Positions 42,201 through 51,494 of a stretch of 64,000 nt of DNA are shown here, piece by piece. The position numbers and the translations under genes were made by a program. The stretch comes from Cellulomonas gilvus ATCC 13127 (GTDB lineage Bacteria; Actinomycetota; Actinomycetes; Actinomycetales; Cellulomonadaceae), in contig NC_015671.1 in NCBI RefSeq assembly GCF_000218545.1, positions 3,224,001-3,288,000 on the forward strand. The letters are read 5' to 3'. Every line of letters starts with the position of its first letter. Within the stretch, counting starts at the first letter, position 1. The notes under the pieces are model-generated. The model saw only the letters and a program-made list of their open reading frames with translations, ran no database searches and had not been told where the DNA came from.

Positions 42201-43934
42201 TCAGAGCGTGATGACGACCGTCGAGATGCTCCGCGCGGGGACGTCGACCGTCACCTGGCTGCCGTTGACGCTCGTGGTCCGTGGCGCGCGGCTCGAGTAC
42301 TGCGACGTCATGGTGTGGAGCGCGGACCTGATGGTCAGCGGCGCCTGGATGACGGCGCCGTTCACCGCACTGGTCGAGCGGTTGAGGATGACGAGCGTGA
42401 CCTTGCCGTCGCCCTGGTAGGCCGTGACGTCGAGCGGTGAGGCCTTCGAGCTCTTCGTCAGGCCGACCCGCTGGTAGCCCGGGCGGACGTACTTGGAGAA
42501 CTGCGAGAAGGCCCACCCGCGCTTGAGCACGGCGCCGCCGGTGGTGCCGAACGCCGACTCCCCGTCACCGATGAACGAGTAGTAGCGCCGCCCGTACCAC
42601 CAGACGTACGCGCTCCAGTTGGCCTGCATCGACCGGTCCACGGTGTACATGACCTTGTCGAGGGTCTCGTTCCAGGCGGCGGCGTTCGACGGGTCCCCCC
42701 AGATGGTCGAGCCGTTGCCGTCCGCCTGGTGGTAGTTCCACTCCGTCATCCACTGGTTCTTGCCGTACTGCGCGGCGAGCGGGTACGGCGAGAGGTTCGG
42801 CCCGTTCTCCTGGCCGTAGATGTGGCCGCCGACGTACCCGATGTTGGTGCGCGCCGCCGCGTCGTTGAGCGTCGGGTCGCTGTAGGACCGGTTGAACCCC
42901 AGCGACTCGGCCACCATCAGCCTGGTGTTCTGCACCTTGGCGCCCTGGTCGCGCACGAAGGTCCGCAGCTGCTCTCCGGTCCACGCCATCGAGTCGTAGT
43001 CGGGGTGCCAGTCGGGCTCGTTCTGCACCGACGTCACGTCGATGGTCACGCCCTGGCTGCGCATGTACTGCACGTAGCTGTTCAGGTGGTTGGCGTAGTC
43101 GTCGTAGTAGTCGGTCTTGAGCGACCCGCCGCCCGTGCGGCTGTTGTTGGTCTTCCACGCCGCGGGCGCGGTCCAGGGCGAGGCCAGGATCTTCACGTTC
43201 GACCCGTACGACTTCGCGGTCTTCAGCGCGTTGACCTGGGCGCCCCACTCGCCCGAGACCGGCGAGACGCCCGTGCGCACGATGGACAGACCCAGCTGGT
43301 TGTCGCCCATCCCGACGAGCGTCTGGGTGTCGGCTGTCGACCACGCGCCGCCCCAGATCGGCGTCGCGGCGCCGAAGCCGTCGATCGTCTGGTACTTCGT
43401 TCCCGTGTTCACCGTGATGTCCGCGGGCGCGCTCGGCCGCGGCGTCTCGCCGGCGGTGGGCGTCGGGGTGGGCGTCGGCGTCGGGGTGGCTGTCGCCGTC
43501 GGCGTCGTGCCCGTCGAGCCGGTGCAGGCGACCCCGTTGAGCGCGAACGCGGTCGGGACCGGGTTCGCGCCGACGAAGCTGCCGTTGAAGCCGATCTCCG
43601 CGGACCCGCCGGTGCCCAACGAGCCGTTGTAGGACGCGTTCCTCGCGGTCACGGCCGCACCGCTCTGCGTGAGGGTGGTGTTCCAGGCCTGGTTCACGGT
43701 CTGCCCCGCGGGGAACGTCCAGGTGAGCAGCCAGCTGCTGACCGCGTCGCCGAGGTTGGTGACCTTGACGCTCGCCGTGAACCCGTCGGTCCACTGCGAG
43801 GCGACGACGTAGTCCACCCGGCAGCCGGTCGCGGCGGTCGCCGCGGGCGCCACCGCGACCGTCCCCCCGGTGACGAGCGTCGCCACCGCCAGAGCCGCGG
43901 GCCACAGACGGCGCCGCCAATGAGTTCCTCGCAT
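42201..43934 (-). CDS. Secreted GH30 glucuronoxylanase with CBM2
   Basis: A 577-residue secreted enzyme. A signal peptide (RRRLWPAALAVATLVTGGTVAVAPAATA) is followed by a CBM2 carbohydrate-binding module (from CRVDYVVASQW to FALNGVAC), a Thr-Pro linker, and a GH30 catalytic barrel with the C-terminal beta-sandwich. The acid/base Glu is in DVTSVQNEPDW and the nucleophile Glu in QWMTEWNYH. The loop WWYGRRYYS keeps the paired Arg of subfamily 8 that binds glucuronic-acid side chains, so glucuronoxylan is the likely substrate. The ATG at 43934 has GGGAC upstream; another ATG 12 bases earlier is possible. It is divergent from a secreted SGNH esterase. Confidence 0.93.
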   Translation of the reverse strand: MRGTHWRRRLWPAALAVATLVTGGTVAVAPAATAATGCRVDYVVASQWTDGFTASVKVTNLGDAVSSWLLTWTFPAGQTVNQAWNTTLTQSGAAVTARNASYNGSLGTGGSAEIGFNGSFVGANPVPTAFALNGVACTGSTGTTPTATATPTPTPTPTPTAGETPRPSAPADITVNTGTKYQTIDGFGAATPIWGGAWSTADTQTLVGMGDNQLGLSIVRTGVSPVSGEWGAQVNALKTAKSYGSNVKILASPWTAPAAWKTNNSRTGGGSLKTDYYDDYANHLNSYVQYMRSQGVTIDVTSVQNEPDWHPDYDSMAWTGEQLRTFVRDQGAKVQNTRLMVAESLGFNRSYSDPTLNDAAARTNIGYVGGHIYGQENGPNLSPYPLAAQYGKNQWMTEWNYHQADGNGSTIWGDPSNAAAWNETLDKVMYTVDRSMQANWSAYVWWYGRRYYSFIGDGESAFGTTGGAVLKRGWAFSQFSKYVRPGYQRVGLTKSSKASPLDVTAYQGDGKVTLVILNRSTSAVNGAVIQAPLTIRSALHTMTSQYSSRAPRTTSVNGSQVTVDVPARSISTVVITL

Positions 43935-44178
43935 GGTTCGTCCCATCGCCGTTGGTGTGTCGAAGCGCGCCGAGGCCCCCTGTCGGCAGTCGGCGGCCGG
44001 GGACCGCGGTGCTCGGATGGCGCGACTATCGCGGGCCGGATCGGGCTTGTCCACCGCCCCGATCCCTAACCGTTTGTGCCGATCGCGCGGCCCGCGAGCG
44101 CCGTGCGACAGTGAGCGGATCCGTGCTGTGAGCGCTCACATCGACGCCGCGCAGCGCCACACTCTCGAGGAGGCAGAC

Positions 44179-45354
44179 ATGCACCGGTTCGGCCGACGGC
44201 TGCTGCTCGCCGTCACCCTCTGCGCCGCGCTCGCGGGAGGCGCGGCGACCCCGTCCGCGCCCGCCTCCGCCGAGAGCAATGGCGGCACGCGCGTGATGCC
44301 GCTGGGTGACTCGATCACGGAGGGCTACCCCGGCGGGGGCGGCTATCGCGTCGGGCTGTGGCAGCGCCTGGCGCAGAACGGCTACACCACCGACTTCGTC
44401 GGCTCGGCCTTCAACGGGCCGGCCAGCCTGTGGGACCACGACCACGAGGGGCACGGAGGGTGGCGGATCGACCAGATCGACGCCAACGTCGTGAGCTGGG
44501 TCCGCGCCTACCAGCCGCGGACCGTGCTGCTGCACATCGGCACCAACGACATCACCCAGAATCGCGACCTGGCGAACGCGCCGGCCCGGCTCGCGTCCGT
44601 CGTCGACAAGATCACCAGCACGTCCCCTCAGACGGACGTCTTCGTCGCGACCCTGATCCCGATCTCGTTCGCGGATGCGCAGGTCCGGTCGTACAACGCG
44701 GCCATCCCCGGCATCGTCTCGAGCCGCGCCGCCGCCGGGAAGCGGGTCCACCTCGTCGACATGTACCGCGCGCTGACCACCGCCGACCTGGGCGACGGCG
44801 TGCACCCCAACGCGACGGGCTACGACAAGATGGCGGCCGCCTGGTTCACCGCGCTGCGCGCCGTGCCGGGGAGCATCGGGAACCCCGGCGGCGGCTCCGA
44901 CCCGGGCCAGGGCTCCGGCCCCGTGGACGCCTCCGCCTGGTACGCGCTCGTCAACCGCAACAGCGGCAAGGCCCTGGACGTCTACAACCTGTCCACCGCA
45001 GACGGCGCGCGCATCACCCAGTGGTCCCGCAACAACGGCAACCAGCAGCAGTGGCAGTTCGTCAGCGCCGGCAACGGCTTCTACACGGTGCGGTCGCGGC
45101 TGTCGGGCAAGGTGCTCGACGTGTCCGCCAGGTCCACCGCCGACGGTGCGGCGATCATCCAGTGGAGCGCCACCAACGCCACCAACCAGCAGTTCAGCAT
45201 CCAGACGATCGACGGGTACGTCCAGCTGATCGCCCGCAGCAGCGGCAAGGCCGTCGAGGTCCAGGGCGCCTCCACCGCCGACGGCGGGAACATCGTCCAG
45301 TACGCCGACTGGAACGGCGCCAACCAGCAGTGGCAGCTCGTCAAGGTGGGGTGA
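44179..45354 (+). CDS. Secreted SGNH hydrolase with ricin-B-like CBM13
   Basis: A 391-residue secreted esterase. After the signal peptide (RRLLLAVTLCAALAGGAATPSAPASA), the SGNH blocks are clear: VMPLGDSITEG with the nucleophile Ser, GGWRIDQI, LLHIGTNDITQN and GDGVHPNATGYDKMA with the Asp-His pair. A Gly/Ser linker leads to a C-terminal beta-trefoil with three QxW repeats (NGNQQQWQF, NATNQQFSI, NGANQQWQL), a CBM13-type sugar binder. Likely a carbohydrate esterase acting on acetylated xylan beside the divergent xylanase. GAGGAGG precedes the ATG. Confidence 0.93.
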   Translation: MHRFGRRLLLAVTLCAALAGGAATPSAPASAESNGGTRVMPLGDSITEGYPGGGGYRVGLWQRLAQNGYTTDFVGSAFNGPASLWDHDHEGHGGWRIDQIDANVVSWVRAYQPRTVLLHIGTNDITQNRDLANAPARLASVVDKITSTSPQTDVFVATLIPISFADAQVRSYNAAIPGIVSSRAAAGKRVHLVDMYRALTTADLGDGVHPNATGYDKMAAAWFTALRAVPGSIGNPGGGSDPGQGSGPVDASAWYALVNRNSGKALDVYNLSTADGARITQWSRNNGNQQQWQFVSAGNGFYTVRSRLSGKVLDVSARSTADGAAIIQWSATNATNQQFSIQTIDGYVQLIARSSGKAVEVQGASTADGGNIVQYADWNGANQQWQLVKVG

Positions 45355-45558
45355 GCCCGCCGACCGCGCGCTGGTCAGGCTGACGGCTGCCATCCTTCGT
45401 CGTCCCGGATGGCTCGCGTGATGCGGCGACCGAGCTCACGCAGCTGCCGGGGGCCCGTCCCTCGGATGCGCACGAGCTGCGTGGCCTCGCGCGGCCCGAC
45501 GGGGTCCGTCCGGCTCGCGCCCTGACGAGCGTCCTGGTGGTCCTCTGCCGAGATGGAC

Positions 45559-45900
45559 TCACCAGACGGCCCGGACCTCCTGGGGCCACCCGCACCCCTG
45601 CGCCACCCTGCCGGCCCACATCTTGGCCGTCTCCAGGTCGGGCACGTCGATGACGGTGATCCCACCGAGGTGCTCGGCGGTCTCCGTGTAGGGGCCGTCG
45701 GTGATGGACAGCGTCCCGCTCGTCGCATCCGCGCTGAACGCCTCGGCCGGGTCCTCGACCAGCCCGCCCGCGAAGACGAGCACCCCGGCCTCCTCCATCT
45801 CACGCACGACCGCCCGGCTGGGCTCCTGGCGCGTCTGGAACCATTCGGCGGGGTGGTCTCCGACCCACTGCTGGTTGAAGTAGATCGCGTACCGCGTCAT
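45559..45900 (-). CDS. YCII-related protein
   Basis: A 113-residue YCII-domain protein: MTRYAIYFNQQWVGDHPAEWF, EEAGVLVFAGGLVEDPAEAFSAD and GPYTETAEHLGGITVIDVPDLETAKMWAGRVA are typical of the DGPF/YCII group often encoded near ECF sigma factors. Function is unknown; the fold is a dimeric alpha/beta barrel. AGGAGG precedes the ATG. The 204 bp on its downstream side (45355-45558) hold only a frame extension without recognised similarity. Confidence 0.88.
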   Translation of the reverse strand: MTRYAIYFNQQWVGDHPAEWFQTRQEPSRAVVREMEEAGVLVFAGGLVEDPAEAFSADATSGTLSITDGPYTETAEHLGGITVIDVPDLETAKMWAGRVAQGCGWPQEVRAVW

Positions 45901-46028
45901 GTCACTCCTCCTGTTCGTGGCGTTCACCCCCATGACGGACGAGGCCCGCCGAGATCGACAGGGGCCCGGACCGATCAGGCGGCGGACCGGGCCCACGGCC
46001 CGTCAGGGGCCAGGAGCATGATCGCCCC

Positions 46029-46730
46029 GTGAACCGGACGGATCGCCTCTACGCGCTCGTGGAAGAGCTGCGCGCCGTGTCGCCCCGGCCCCGGAGCGCG
46101 CGCTGGCTGGCGGCGCGCTTCGAGGTCTCCGTGCGGACCGTCGAGCGGGACCTGTCCGCGCTGCAGCAGGCGGGGGTGCCGATCTGGGCCCACCCCGGTC
46201 GCACCGGCGGGTACGCGATCGATGCGTCCGCGACGCTCGGGCCCATGGCCTTCACCCCCGACGAGGCCCTCGCCGTCCTGATCGGGCTGGGCGCGCTGCG
46301 GCGAGGACCGTTCCGGGCGTCGGCGGGCACCGCGCTCACCAAGTTCCTCGCGGTTCTGCCCCGCGAGGACGCCCGACGCGCCACCGCGCTCGCGGGCAGG
46401 GTCCACCTGCTCGAGCCCGACGAGGCGGACACCGTCCCGACGGCGTTCGCCGCCGCGCTGCGCGCCGGACGGGTCGTCAGCCTGGTCTACCGGGACCGCG
46501 ACGGCATCGAGACCCGGCGGGAGGTGGAACCGCTCGGGTCGGTCGGCCGGGACGGCACGTGGTACCTGGTCGCGTGGTGCCGGCTGCGCGCAGGCGTGCG
46601 TGCGTTCCGTGGCGACCGCATGGTCCGCATCGAGCTCACCGACGAGCGCCCCGCACCGCGTGCCCTGCGGCTGGAGGACCTGCAGATCCCGATGGGGGTG
46701 CTGCGGCCAGTCGTCGAGCACCTCTCCTGA
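46029..46730 (+). CDS. WYL-domain transcriptional regulator
   Basis: A 233-residue regulator: an N-terminal HTH (RSARWLAARFEVSVRTVERDLSALQQAGVPIWAHPGRTGGYAI) and a C-terminal WYL-like ligand domain (VVSLVYRDRDGIETRREVEPLGSVGRDGTWYLVAWCRLRAGVRAFRGDRM). WYL regulators sense nucleic-acid or small ligands, and this short form is common in actinobacteria. It is divergent from the YCII gene and is followed by a VOC gene, one of which may be its target. A 6-bp dyad ACACCG/CGGTGT lies just downstream at 46745-46762. Confidence 0.88.
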   Translation: MNRTDRLYALVEELRAVSPRPRSARWLAARFEVSVRTVERDLSALQQAGVPIWAHPGRTGGYAIDASATLGPMAFTPDEALAVLIGLGALRRGPFRASAGTALTKFLAVLPREDARRATALAGRVHLLEPDEADTVPTAFAAALRAGRVVSLVYRDRDGIETRREVEPLGSVGRDGTWYLVAWCRLRAGVRAFRGDRMVRIELTDERPAPRALRLEDLQIPMGVLRPVVEHLS

Positions 46731-46813
46731 CAGATCGCACGCAAACACCGACAGGACGGTGTCGCGGATGGGCGCGACGCTGGGACCGCCGATCCCCTAC
46801 CCGGAGGTTTCCC

Positions 46814-47185
46814 GTGCCGTTCGCATCGATCCGTCTCGTCACCGACGACGTCGACCGCCTGGTCGCGTTCTACGAGCGCGTCACCGGTGAGGTCGCCGAG
46901 CGTCCCGCTCCGGTGTTCGCCCAGCTCGGCGGCCCCCGTGCGATCCTCGCCATCGCCGGCACGCAGACGGTCGCGATGCTCGGCGGCGCCGTGACGCCCG
47001 CGTCCAACCGCTCGGTGCTCGTCGAGTTCGAGGTCGACGACGTCGACGCCGAGGTCGCCCGGCTCCAGCCCGATCCGCAGGACGTGGTCCTGCCGCCGTC
47101 CACCATGCCGTGGGGCAACCGGTCCGCGCTCATCCGGGACCCTGACGGCAACGTCGTGAACCTCTTCAGCCGTCCGCCCGCATGA
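46814..47185 (+). CDS. VOC-superfamily protein
   Basis: A 123-residue single-domain VOC protein: FASIRLVTDDVDRLVAFYERVTGEVAERPAPVFAQLGGPRAILAIAG and the C-terminal SVLVEFEVDDVDAEVARLQ and RSALIRDPDGNVVNLF. It resembles glyoxalase/bleomycin-resistance proteins. The GTG at 46814 has GGAGG seven bases upstream. It follows the WYL regulator and may be co-regulated. Substrate unknown. Confidence 0.86.
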   Translation: MPFASIRLVTDDVDRLVAFYERVTGEVAERPAPVFAQLGGPRAILAIAGTQTVAMLGGAVTPASNRSVLVEFEVDDVDAEVARLQPDPQDVVLPPSTMPWGNRSALIRDPDGNVVNLFSRPPA

Positions 47186-47193
47186 CCGGCCGA

Positions 47194-47230
47194 CCGTGCG
47201 GGTGGGGCACCGTGAGCCCCGCCCGCACGG
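47194..47230. terminator. Hairpin terminator after VOC gene
   Basis: CCGTGCGGG (47194-47202) pairs with CCCGCACGG (47222-47230) and GGGGC with GCCCC inside, joined by a T-G wobble, loop of 7. A near-perfect 15-bp stem just past the VOC stop codon. Confidence 0.8.
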
Positions 47231-47330
47231 CGTAATCGATTCGCCCCTCGGGCGATCGGACGACCCGCCGCCTGACGCCCGCGCCCAGGTGAAGACTCGG
47301 GCCGATCGCTGACCACCAGGGGAGCTCGTC

Positions 47331-48695
47331 ATGTCGTCGTCGGGGAAGATCCGTTCATGGAGCCGTCTGCTCGCCGTGGTGCTGGCGGGTGGCGCGCTCG
47401 TCGGCGTGCAGTCCCCGGCGGACGCCGTACCGCCCGGCGGCGAGACCGAGCCGGTGACCGGCAACGCGACGTGGTTCGACAACCTCGGGGCGCCCTACGG
47501 GGGCTGCGGGCTCCCGCAGGACCAGCTCGAGACGCAGAGCTGGATCGCGCTCAACGTGTTCGACACGCCCGGCGACTACGCGATGTACCCGCGCCCGATG
47601 GCCGCGGGCGACCCGAAGATCGGCATGTGGGACAACGGCCGCAACTGCGGCCGGTGGGTCCGGGTGTCGATCGGCGACTACTGCACCGGCCTCAACGACG
47701 GCGCCGCCGGGCAGGCGTTCTGCCGCAACGGCTCGTGGGTCGCGGACAGGTACAACGGCGCGACGCTCGACATGCTCGTCGCGGACTCCTGCGGCGACCC
47801 CAACGCGTGGTGCCGCGACGACCCGTTCCACCTGGACCTCGCCCACGCCGCGATCAACACGTTCGTCAAGAACGGTGCACCGGTCGGTGACCTGGAGCCC
47901 GCGCACTGGGGCAACCGGCACGTGACCTGGGAGTTCATCGAGGCACCGCACTACTCCGGCGACATCGAGATCGGGTTCATCCAGGGCTCGGAGAAGTGGT
48001 GGGCCGGGGTCTCGATCAACCACCTGCCCAACGGCATCCACGGCATCGAGCACTACGCCGACGGCGCGTGGGTGCCGACCCCGATGAACGTCGACATGGG
48101 GCAGTCCTTCCTGCTCAAGCCGACGACGACGGGCGGGACCGAGTACCGGATCCGGGTCAAGGACGTCACCGACGCCTACCTGTTCGGCGGCCGCGAGTAC
48201 TCGTTCTCGCTGCCCGCGAGCTGCGGCGGCAAGTGCTCGGCCCCGCGCACGGTCGTCCCGTACACGACGACGGGCGGGGACGCCCCGACCCCCACGCCGA
48301 CGACCACGCCCACGCCGACACCGACCTCGGACCCGACGGTCACGCCGACGCCGACGCCCTCTCCCACCCCCACGGCTACCCCGACCCCGACGCCCACCCG
48401 CACCAGCGGCCCGGCCACCTGCACCGCGACGTTCCGCGCCGTGAGCACGTGGCCCGGCGGCTACCAGGGCGAGGTCACGGTGACGGCCGGCGCCTCGGCG
48501 CTGTCGTCGTGGACCGTCACGCTGTCCGGGGCGTCCGTGAGCAGCCTCTGGAACGGGACGGTGACGACGTCCGGGTCGACGACCACCGTCGCCAACGCGC
48601 CGTACAACGGCGCCGTGGTCGCCAGCGGGACGACGAGCTTCGGCTTCATCGGCTCCGGCTCCCCCGGCATCCCGCGGCTGACCTGCGCGCCCTGA
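47331..48695 (+). CDS. Secreted expansin-like protein with C-terminal CBM2
   Basis: A 454-residue secreted protein. After a signal peptide (LLAVVLAGGALVGVQSPADA), a double-psi beta-barrel domain shows the expansin pattern ATWFDNLGAPYGGCG, VADSCGDPNAWCRDD and the conserved Asp in PFHLDLAHAAI. A second beta-sandwich domain (about residues 190-300, GDIEIGFIQGSEKWWAGVSI) acts like an expansin D2 or CBM63. A Thr-Pro linker (about 310-365) leads to a CBM2 (CTATFRAVSTWPGGYQGEVTV). Bacterial expansins loosen cellulose or hemicellulose without hydrolysis, consistent with the xylanase and esterase nearby. A GGGGAG site precedes the ATG. Confidence 0.85.
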   Translation: MSSSGKIRSWSRLLAVVLAGGALVGVQSPADAVPPGGETEPVTGNATWFDNLGAPYGGCGLPQDQLETQSWIALNVFDTPGDYAMYPRPMAAGDPKIGMWDNGRNCGRWVRVSIGDYCTGLNDGAAGQAFCRNGSWVADRYNGATLDMLVADSCGDPNAWCRDDPFHLDLAHAAINTFVKNGAPVGDLEPAHWGNRHVTWEFIEAPHYSGDIEIGFIQGSEKWWAGVSINHLPNGIHGIEHYADGAWVPTPMNVDMGQSFLLKPTTTGGTEYRIRVKDVTDAYLFGGREYSFSLPASCGGKCSAPRTVVPYTTTGGDAPTPTPTTTPTPTPTSDPTVTPTPTPSPTPTATPTPTPTRTSGPATCTATFRAVSTWPGGYQGEVTVTAGASALSSWTVTLSGASVSSLWNGTVTTSGSTTTVANAPYNGAVVASGTTSFGFIGSGSPGIPRLTCAP

Positions 48696-48755
48696 CGCTC
48701 CCGGCCTCGACACCCTGCCGACCCTCCGGTCCCGGCGATCGCTACCGTGTGCCCG

Positions 48756-49310
48756 ATGACCCTCGTCACGCGTCCCGCCGTCGCCGACGACGTGCCCGGG
48801 CTGGCCCGCGTCCACGTCGCGTCGTGGCGCGAGACGTACCGCGGTGTCATGCCGGACTCCGTGCTGGACGACGACGGCCTCGTCGCGCGGCGTGAGCGCT
48901 TCTGGACGGCCGCGCTGACCGACGAGCGGTACCGCGCCAACCGGGTCGCGACGACCACGTCGGACGGCACGGTCGTCGGCGTCGCCATGTCCGGACCGCC
49001 CCTCGACGACGACGCCACGTGGCAGCAGCAGCTCTACGTGCTCTACACGTACCGCGCGATCCACGGCCGCGGGGCAGGCGCCGCGCTGCTGCGTGCGGTC
49101 CTCGACCCGTCGGACGACGCCGCACTGTGGGTGGCCGATCCCAACCCCCGTGCGCAGGCGTTCTACCTGCGGCAGGGGTTCGCGTTCGACGGCACAACCC
49201 GGCTCGAGGACGGCGTCCACGAGCTTCGGATGACGCGCCCCGCTCGCCACCACGCAGGCCGTAGCCGCGCAGCCGCACGCGAAGCACCGGGCGACACGAA
49301 CGAGATCTGA
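48756..49310 (+). CDS. GNAT-family N-acetyltransferase
   Basis: A 184-residue GNAT protein. Motif D/A is visible as VARVHVASWRETYRGVMP and LYVLYTYRAIHGRGAGAALLRAVL, where RGxGxA forms the acetyl-CoA pyrophosphate loop; motif B is ALWVADPNPRAQAFYLRQGFAFDGT. The substrate is unknown. The ATG at 48756 is chosen because TACCGT lies 7 bp upstream (leaderless); a GTG at 48747 is inside that element. Confidence 0.88.
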   Translation: MTLVTRPAVADDVPGLARVHVASWRETYRGVMPDSVLDDDGLVARRERFWTAALTDERYRANRVATTTSDGTVVGVAMSGPPLDDDATWQQQLYVLYTYRAIHGRGAGAALLRAVLDPSDDAALWVADPNPRAQAFYLRQGFAFDGTTRLEDGVHELRMTRPARHHAGRSRAAAREAPGDTNEI

Positions 49311-49431
49311 GGTTCGTCCCGGTTGGTGCATCCGGACGCACCGCTCGCGCGGAAGTAGGGGCAGGGCGCCGAGGACGACGCCCCGCGGCGCGCACCGCGC
49401 ACCGCCCCGCCGCACGCAAGGAACCGTTCCC

Positions 49432-50070
49432 ATGAGGATCCGTCGTCTCGTCACGTCCCTGGCCGTCACCGCGCTCGCCGGTGGCGCCGCCCTCGGCCTG
49501 GCCCCGGCCGCGTCCGCCGCGACCGGCACCGCGAGCCTCGCGTCGGTGCTCGCCGCCGACGGCTCGGGGTTCGACCGCAACTGGTACGACTTCGACATCG
49601 TCGACAACGCCGTGGCCGCGGTGCTCGCCGCCAAGCCCGACAGCCCGGTGGCCGTGCTCGCCGACGGCACCGTCCCGCTGACCGCGTTCCTGCCGAACGA
49701 CCGCGCGTTCCAGGTGCTCGCGCTCGACCTGACGCACCGCTGGTACGGCTCGGAGCAGAAGGTCTTCACGGCGCTGGCGCAGAAGGTGGGGATCGACGCG
49801 ATCGAGCAGGTGCTGCTCTACCACGTCGTGCCCGGCGCCACGATCGACTCCGCCACGGCGCTCCGGTCCGACGGCGCCAGGCTCACCACCGCGCAGGGCG
49901 GGACGGTCTCGGTCGACGTCCTGTCGAAGCGGATCCCGCTCGTCGTGCTGCGCGACGCGGACCGCAACGACCTCAACCCGCTGCTCGTGCGCAGCAAGCT
50001 CGACATCAACGCGGGCAACGCGCAGATCGCGCACGGCATCTCGCTGGTGCTGCGCCCCGCCGACCTGTGA
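49432..50070 (+). CDS. Secreted fasciclin (FAS1) domain protein
   Basis: A 212-residue exported protein: signal peptide RRLVTSLAVTALAGGAALGLAPAASA, then a single FAS1 domain with the H1 and H2 boxes VPLTAFLPNDRAFQVLA and LLYHVVPGATIDSATAL, and a late AQIAHGISLVL segment. FAS1 proteins mediate adhesion at cell surfaces. No lipobox or sortase signal is present, so it is probably released or loosely held. It is monocistronic, ending at a strong terminator. Confidence 0.9.
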   Translation: MRIRRLVTSLAVTALAGGAALGLAPAASAATGTASLASVLAADGSGFDRNWYDFDIVDNAVAAVLAAKPDSPVAVLADGTVPLTAFLPNDRAFQVLALDLTHRWYGSEQKVFTALAQKVGIDAIEQVLLYHVVPGATIDSATALRSDGARLTTAQGGTVSVDVLSKRIPLVVLRDADRNDLNPLLVRSKLDINAGNAQIAHGISLVLRPADL

Positions 50071-50076
50071 CCGCCC

Positions 50077-50110
50077 CGGTGCCCGCCCGGTCCCGGCCGG
50101 GCGGGCACCG
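50077..50110. terminator. Bidirectional hairpin terminator
   Basis: CGGTGCCCGCCCGG (50077-50090) and CCGGGCGGGCACCG (50097-50110) are exact reverse complements with a 6-base loop, between the convergent FAS1 and FAD-oxidoreductase genes. Confidence 0.85.
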
Positions 50111-50113
50111 CGG

Positions 50114-51307
50114 TCAGGACACCTTGCCCTTGAGCAGGCGGTGCCAGTAGACGGGCGGCTCGAGGAAGCGGTCGAACGCCAGGAGCGTGCGCCGCGGCCG
50201 CACCAGGTCGGGAAACCGGAACGTGGGGTCAGGAGTGCCGTCGCGGTCGAACTCGGCGAGCAGCAGCCGTCGCCGGTCCGTCGTCACGGGTGCCACGGTG
50301 TACCCCTGGTACCGGCGCATCGGTGCACCGGTGCGCCGCGCGGCGATGTTGTGCGCGACGACGGGCACCTGCTTGCGCAGCGCGCCTCCCGAGGGCGGCG
50401 TCTGCACGTCGGCGGCGTCGCCCAGCCCCCAGACGGTGGGGTGCCCGACGTGCTGCAGCGTGTACGGGTCGACGGCGACGAAGCCGGCGCTCGCCGCGGT
50501 GGCCAGGCCTGACGCGGCGAGCCACGCGGGAGCGCGGTGCGGCGGCGCGACGTACAGCGCGTCGTACGCGAGCTCGTCGGGCCCGTCCGAGCCAGACAGG
50601 CGCACCGTCCTCCGCTCGGGATCGACGCTCTCGACACGCGTCCGCAGCCGGACCCGCACGCCGAACCCTGCTGCGGCAGCGCGCAGTTCGCGGTCGGCAC
50701 GCTCCTGCCCGACGAGGGCCTCGCCCTCGTGCACCAGGTGAATGTCGATCGCGTCGAGCACGCCCGTGCGGCGCCAGTGATCGGCGGCCGTGAGGAGCGG
50801 CTTGAGCGCGACCGGGCTGCACGGCACGTACCGGTCGGACACGACGAAGACGGCCGTCCCCGACGTGAGCGAGGACAGCAGCGTCCACGTCATCGGGGCG
50901 AGCTCGGGCAGGTAGCTCGTCGCGGCCGCGGGCGTCGCCATGGCCGCCTCGGCGCCCGGCACGGCGTCCCAGTCCACCTGCGAGCCCGGGCACAGCGCGA
51001 GGTCGGTGTAGTGCAGCACCTCACCGCTGGCGAGGTGCACGTGGGACGCGTCCGGGTCGACGCCCGTGACTGCGTCGGGGTACCACCGCACGCCGTCCGG
51101 GATGACGTCGCGCTCCGGGCGCCGCAGGTCGTCGAGGGTCGCCATGCCCGACGCCACGTAGGACAGCAGCGGCCGGTAGTGGTGCGTGGTGCTGGGCTCG
51201 ACGACCGCCACGTTGCGACACCCGTCGCGCAGCAGCTTGGCCGCGAGCGAGATCCCGGCGTTGCCGCCGCCCACGACGAGCACGTCGTGGTGCCGGGGAC
51301 CGTCCAT
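50114..51307 (-). CDS. SQR/NDH-2-like FAD-dependent oxidoreductase
   Basis: A 397-residue flavoprotein. The N-terminal FAD-binding motif is DVLVVGGGNAGISLAAKL, the second nucleotide region includes GTAVFVVSDRYVPCSPVALKP, and the C-terminal FAD block is HPTVWGLGDAADVQTPPSGGALRKQVPVVAHNIAARRTG. The overall pattern fits the sulfide:quinone oxidoreductase group. A Cys is present in VPCSPVALK at the usual site for one catalytic cysteine, but I cannot place the full set with confidence. A GAGGGAG site precedes the ATG. It is divergent from a DHFR-like gene. Confidence 0.85.
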   Translation of the reverse strand: MDGPRHHDVLVVGGGNAGISLAAKLLRDGCRNVAVVEPSTTHHYRPLLSYVASGMATLDDLRRPERDVIPDGVRWYPDAVTGVDPDASHVHLASGEVLHYTDLALCPGSQVDWDAVPGAEAAMATPAAATSYLPELAPMTWTLLSSLTSGTAVFVVSDRYVPCSPVALKPLLTAADHWRRTGVLDAIDIHLVHEGEALVGQERADRELRAAAAGFGVRVRLRTRVESVDPERRTVRLSGSDGPDELAYDALYVAPPHRAPAWLAASGLATAASAGFVAVDPYTLQHVGHPTVWGLGDAADVQTPPSGGALRKQVPVVAHNIAARRTGAPMRRYQGYTVAPVTTDRRRLLLAEFDRDGTPDPTFRFPDLVRPRRTLLAFDRFLEPPVYWHRLLKGKVS

Positions 51308-51494
51308 GGCTGTGCTCCCTCGCCGGATCGACGTCCCGGCCACGGTAGGCGACGTCCTCAGCGAGCGCGCGCGGGCAGCCGGGGAGACGGCGGCCGGGCG
51401 CCGCGCGGTCGGGCGCCGCACCGCGCGCCGCCGCTCTTGCCGTCGCCGCCGGCCGCTGCGAGCCTGAGGCTCCCGTCCCCGCCGGAGGATCCAC

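Noticed and set aside
45366..45558. Continuation of the YCII gene or a separate small gene
   Set aside because: The frame that covers it has no start with a ribosome site and no similarity to known proteins; the YCII protein is complete without it.
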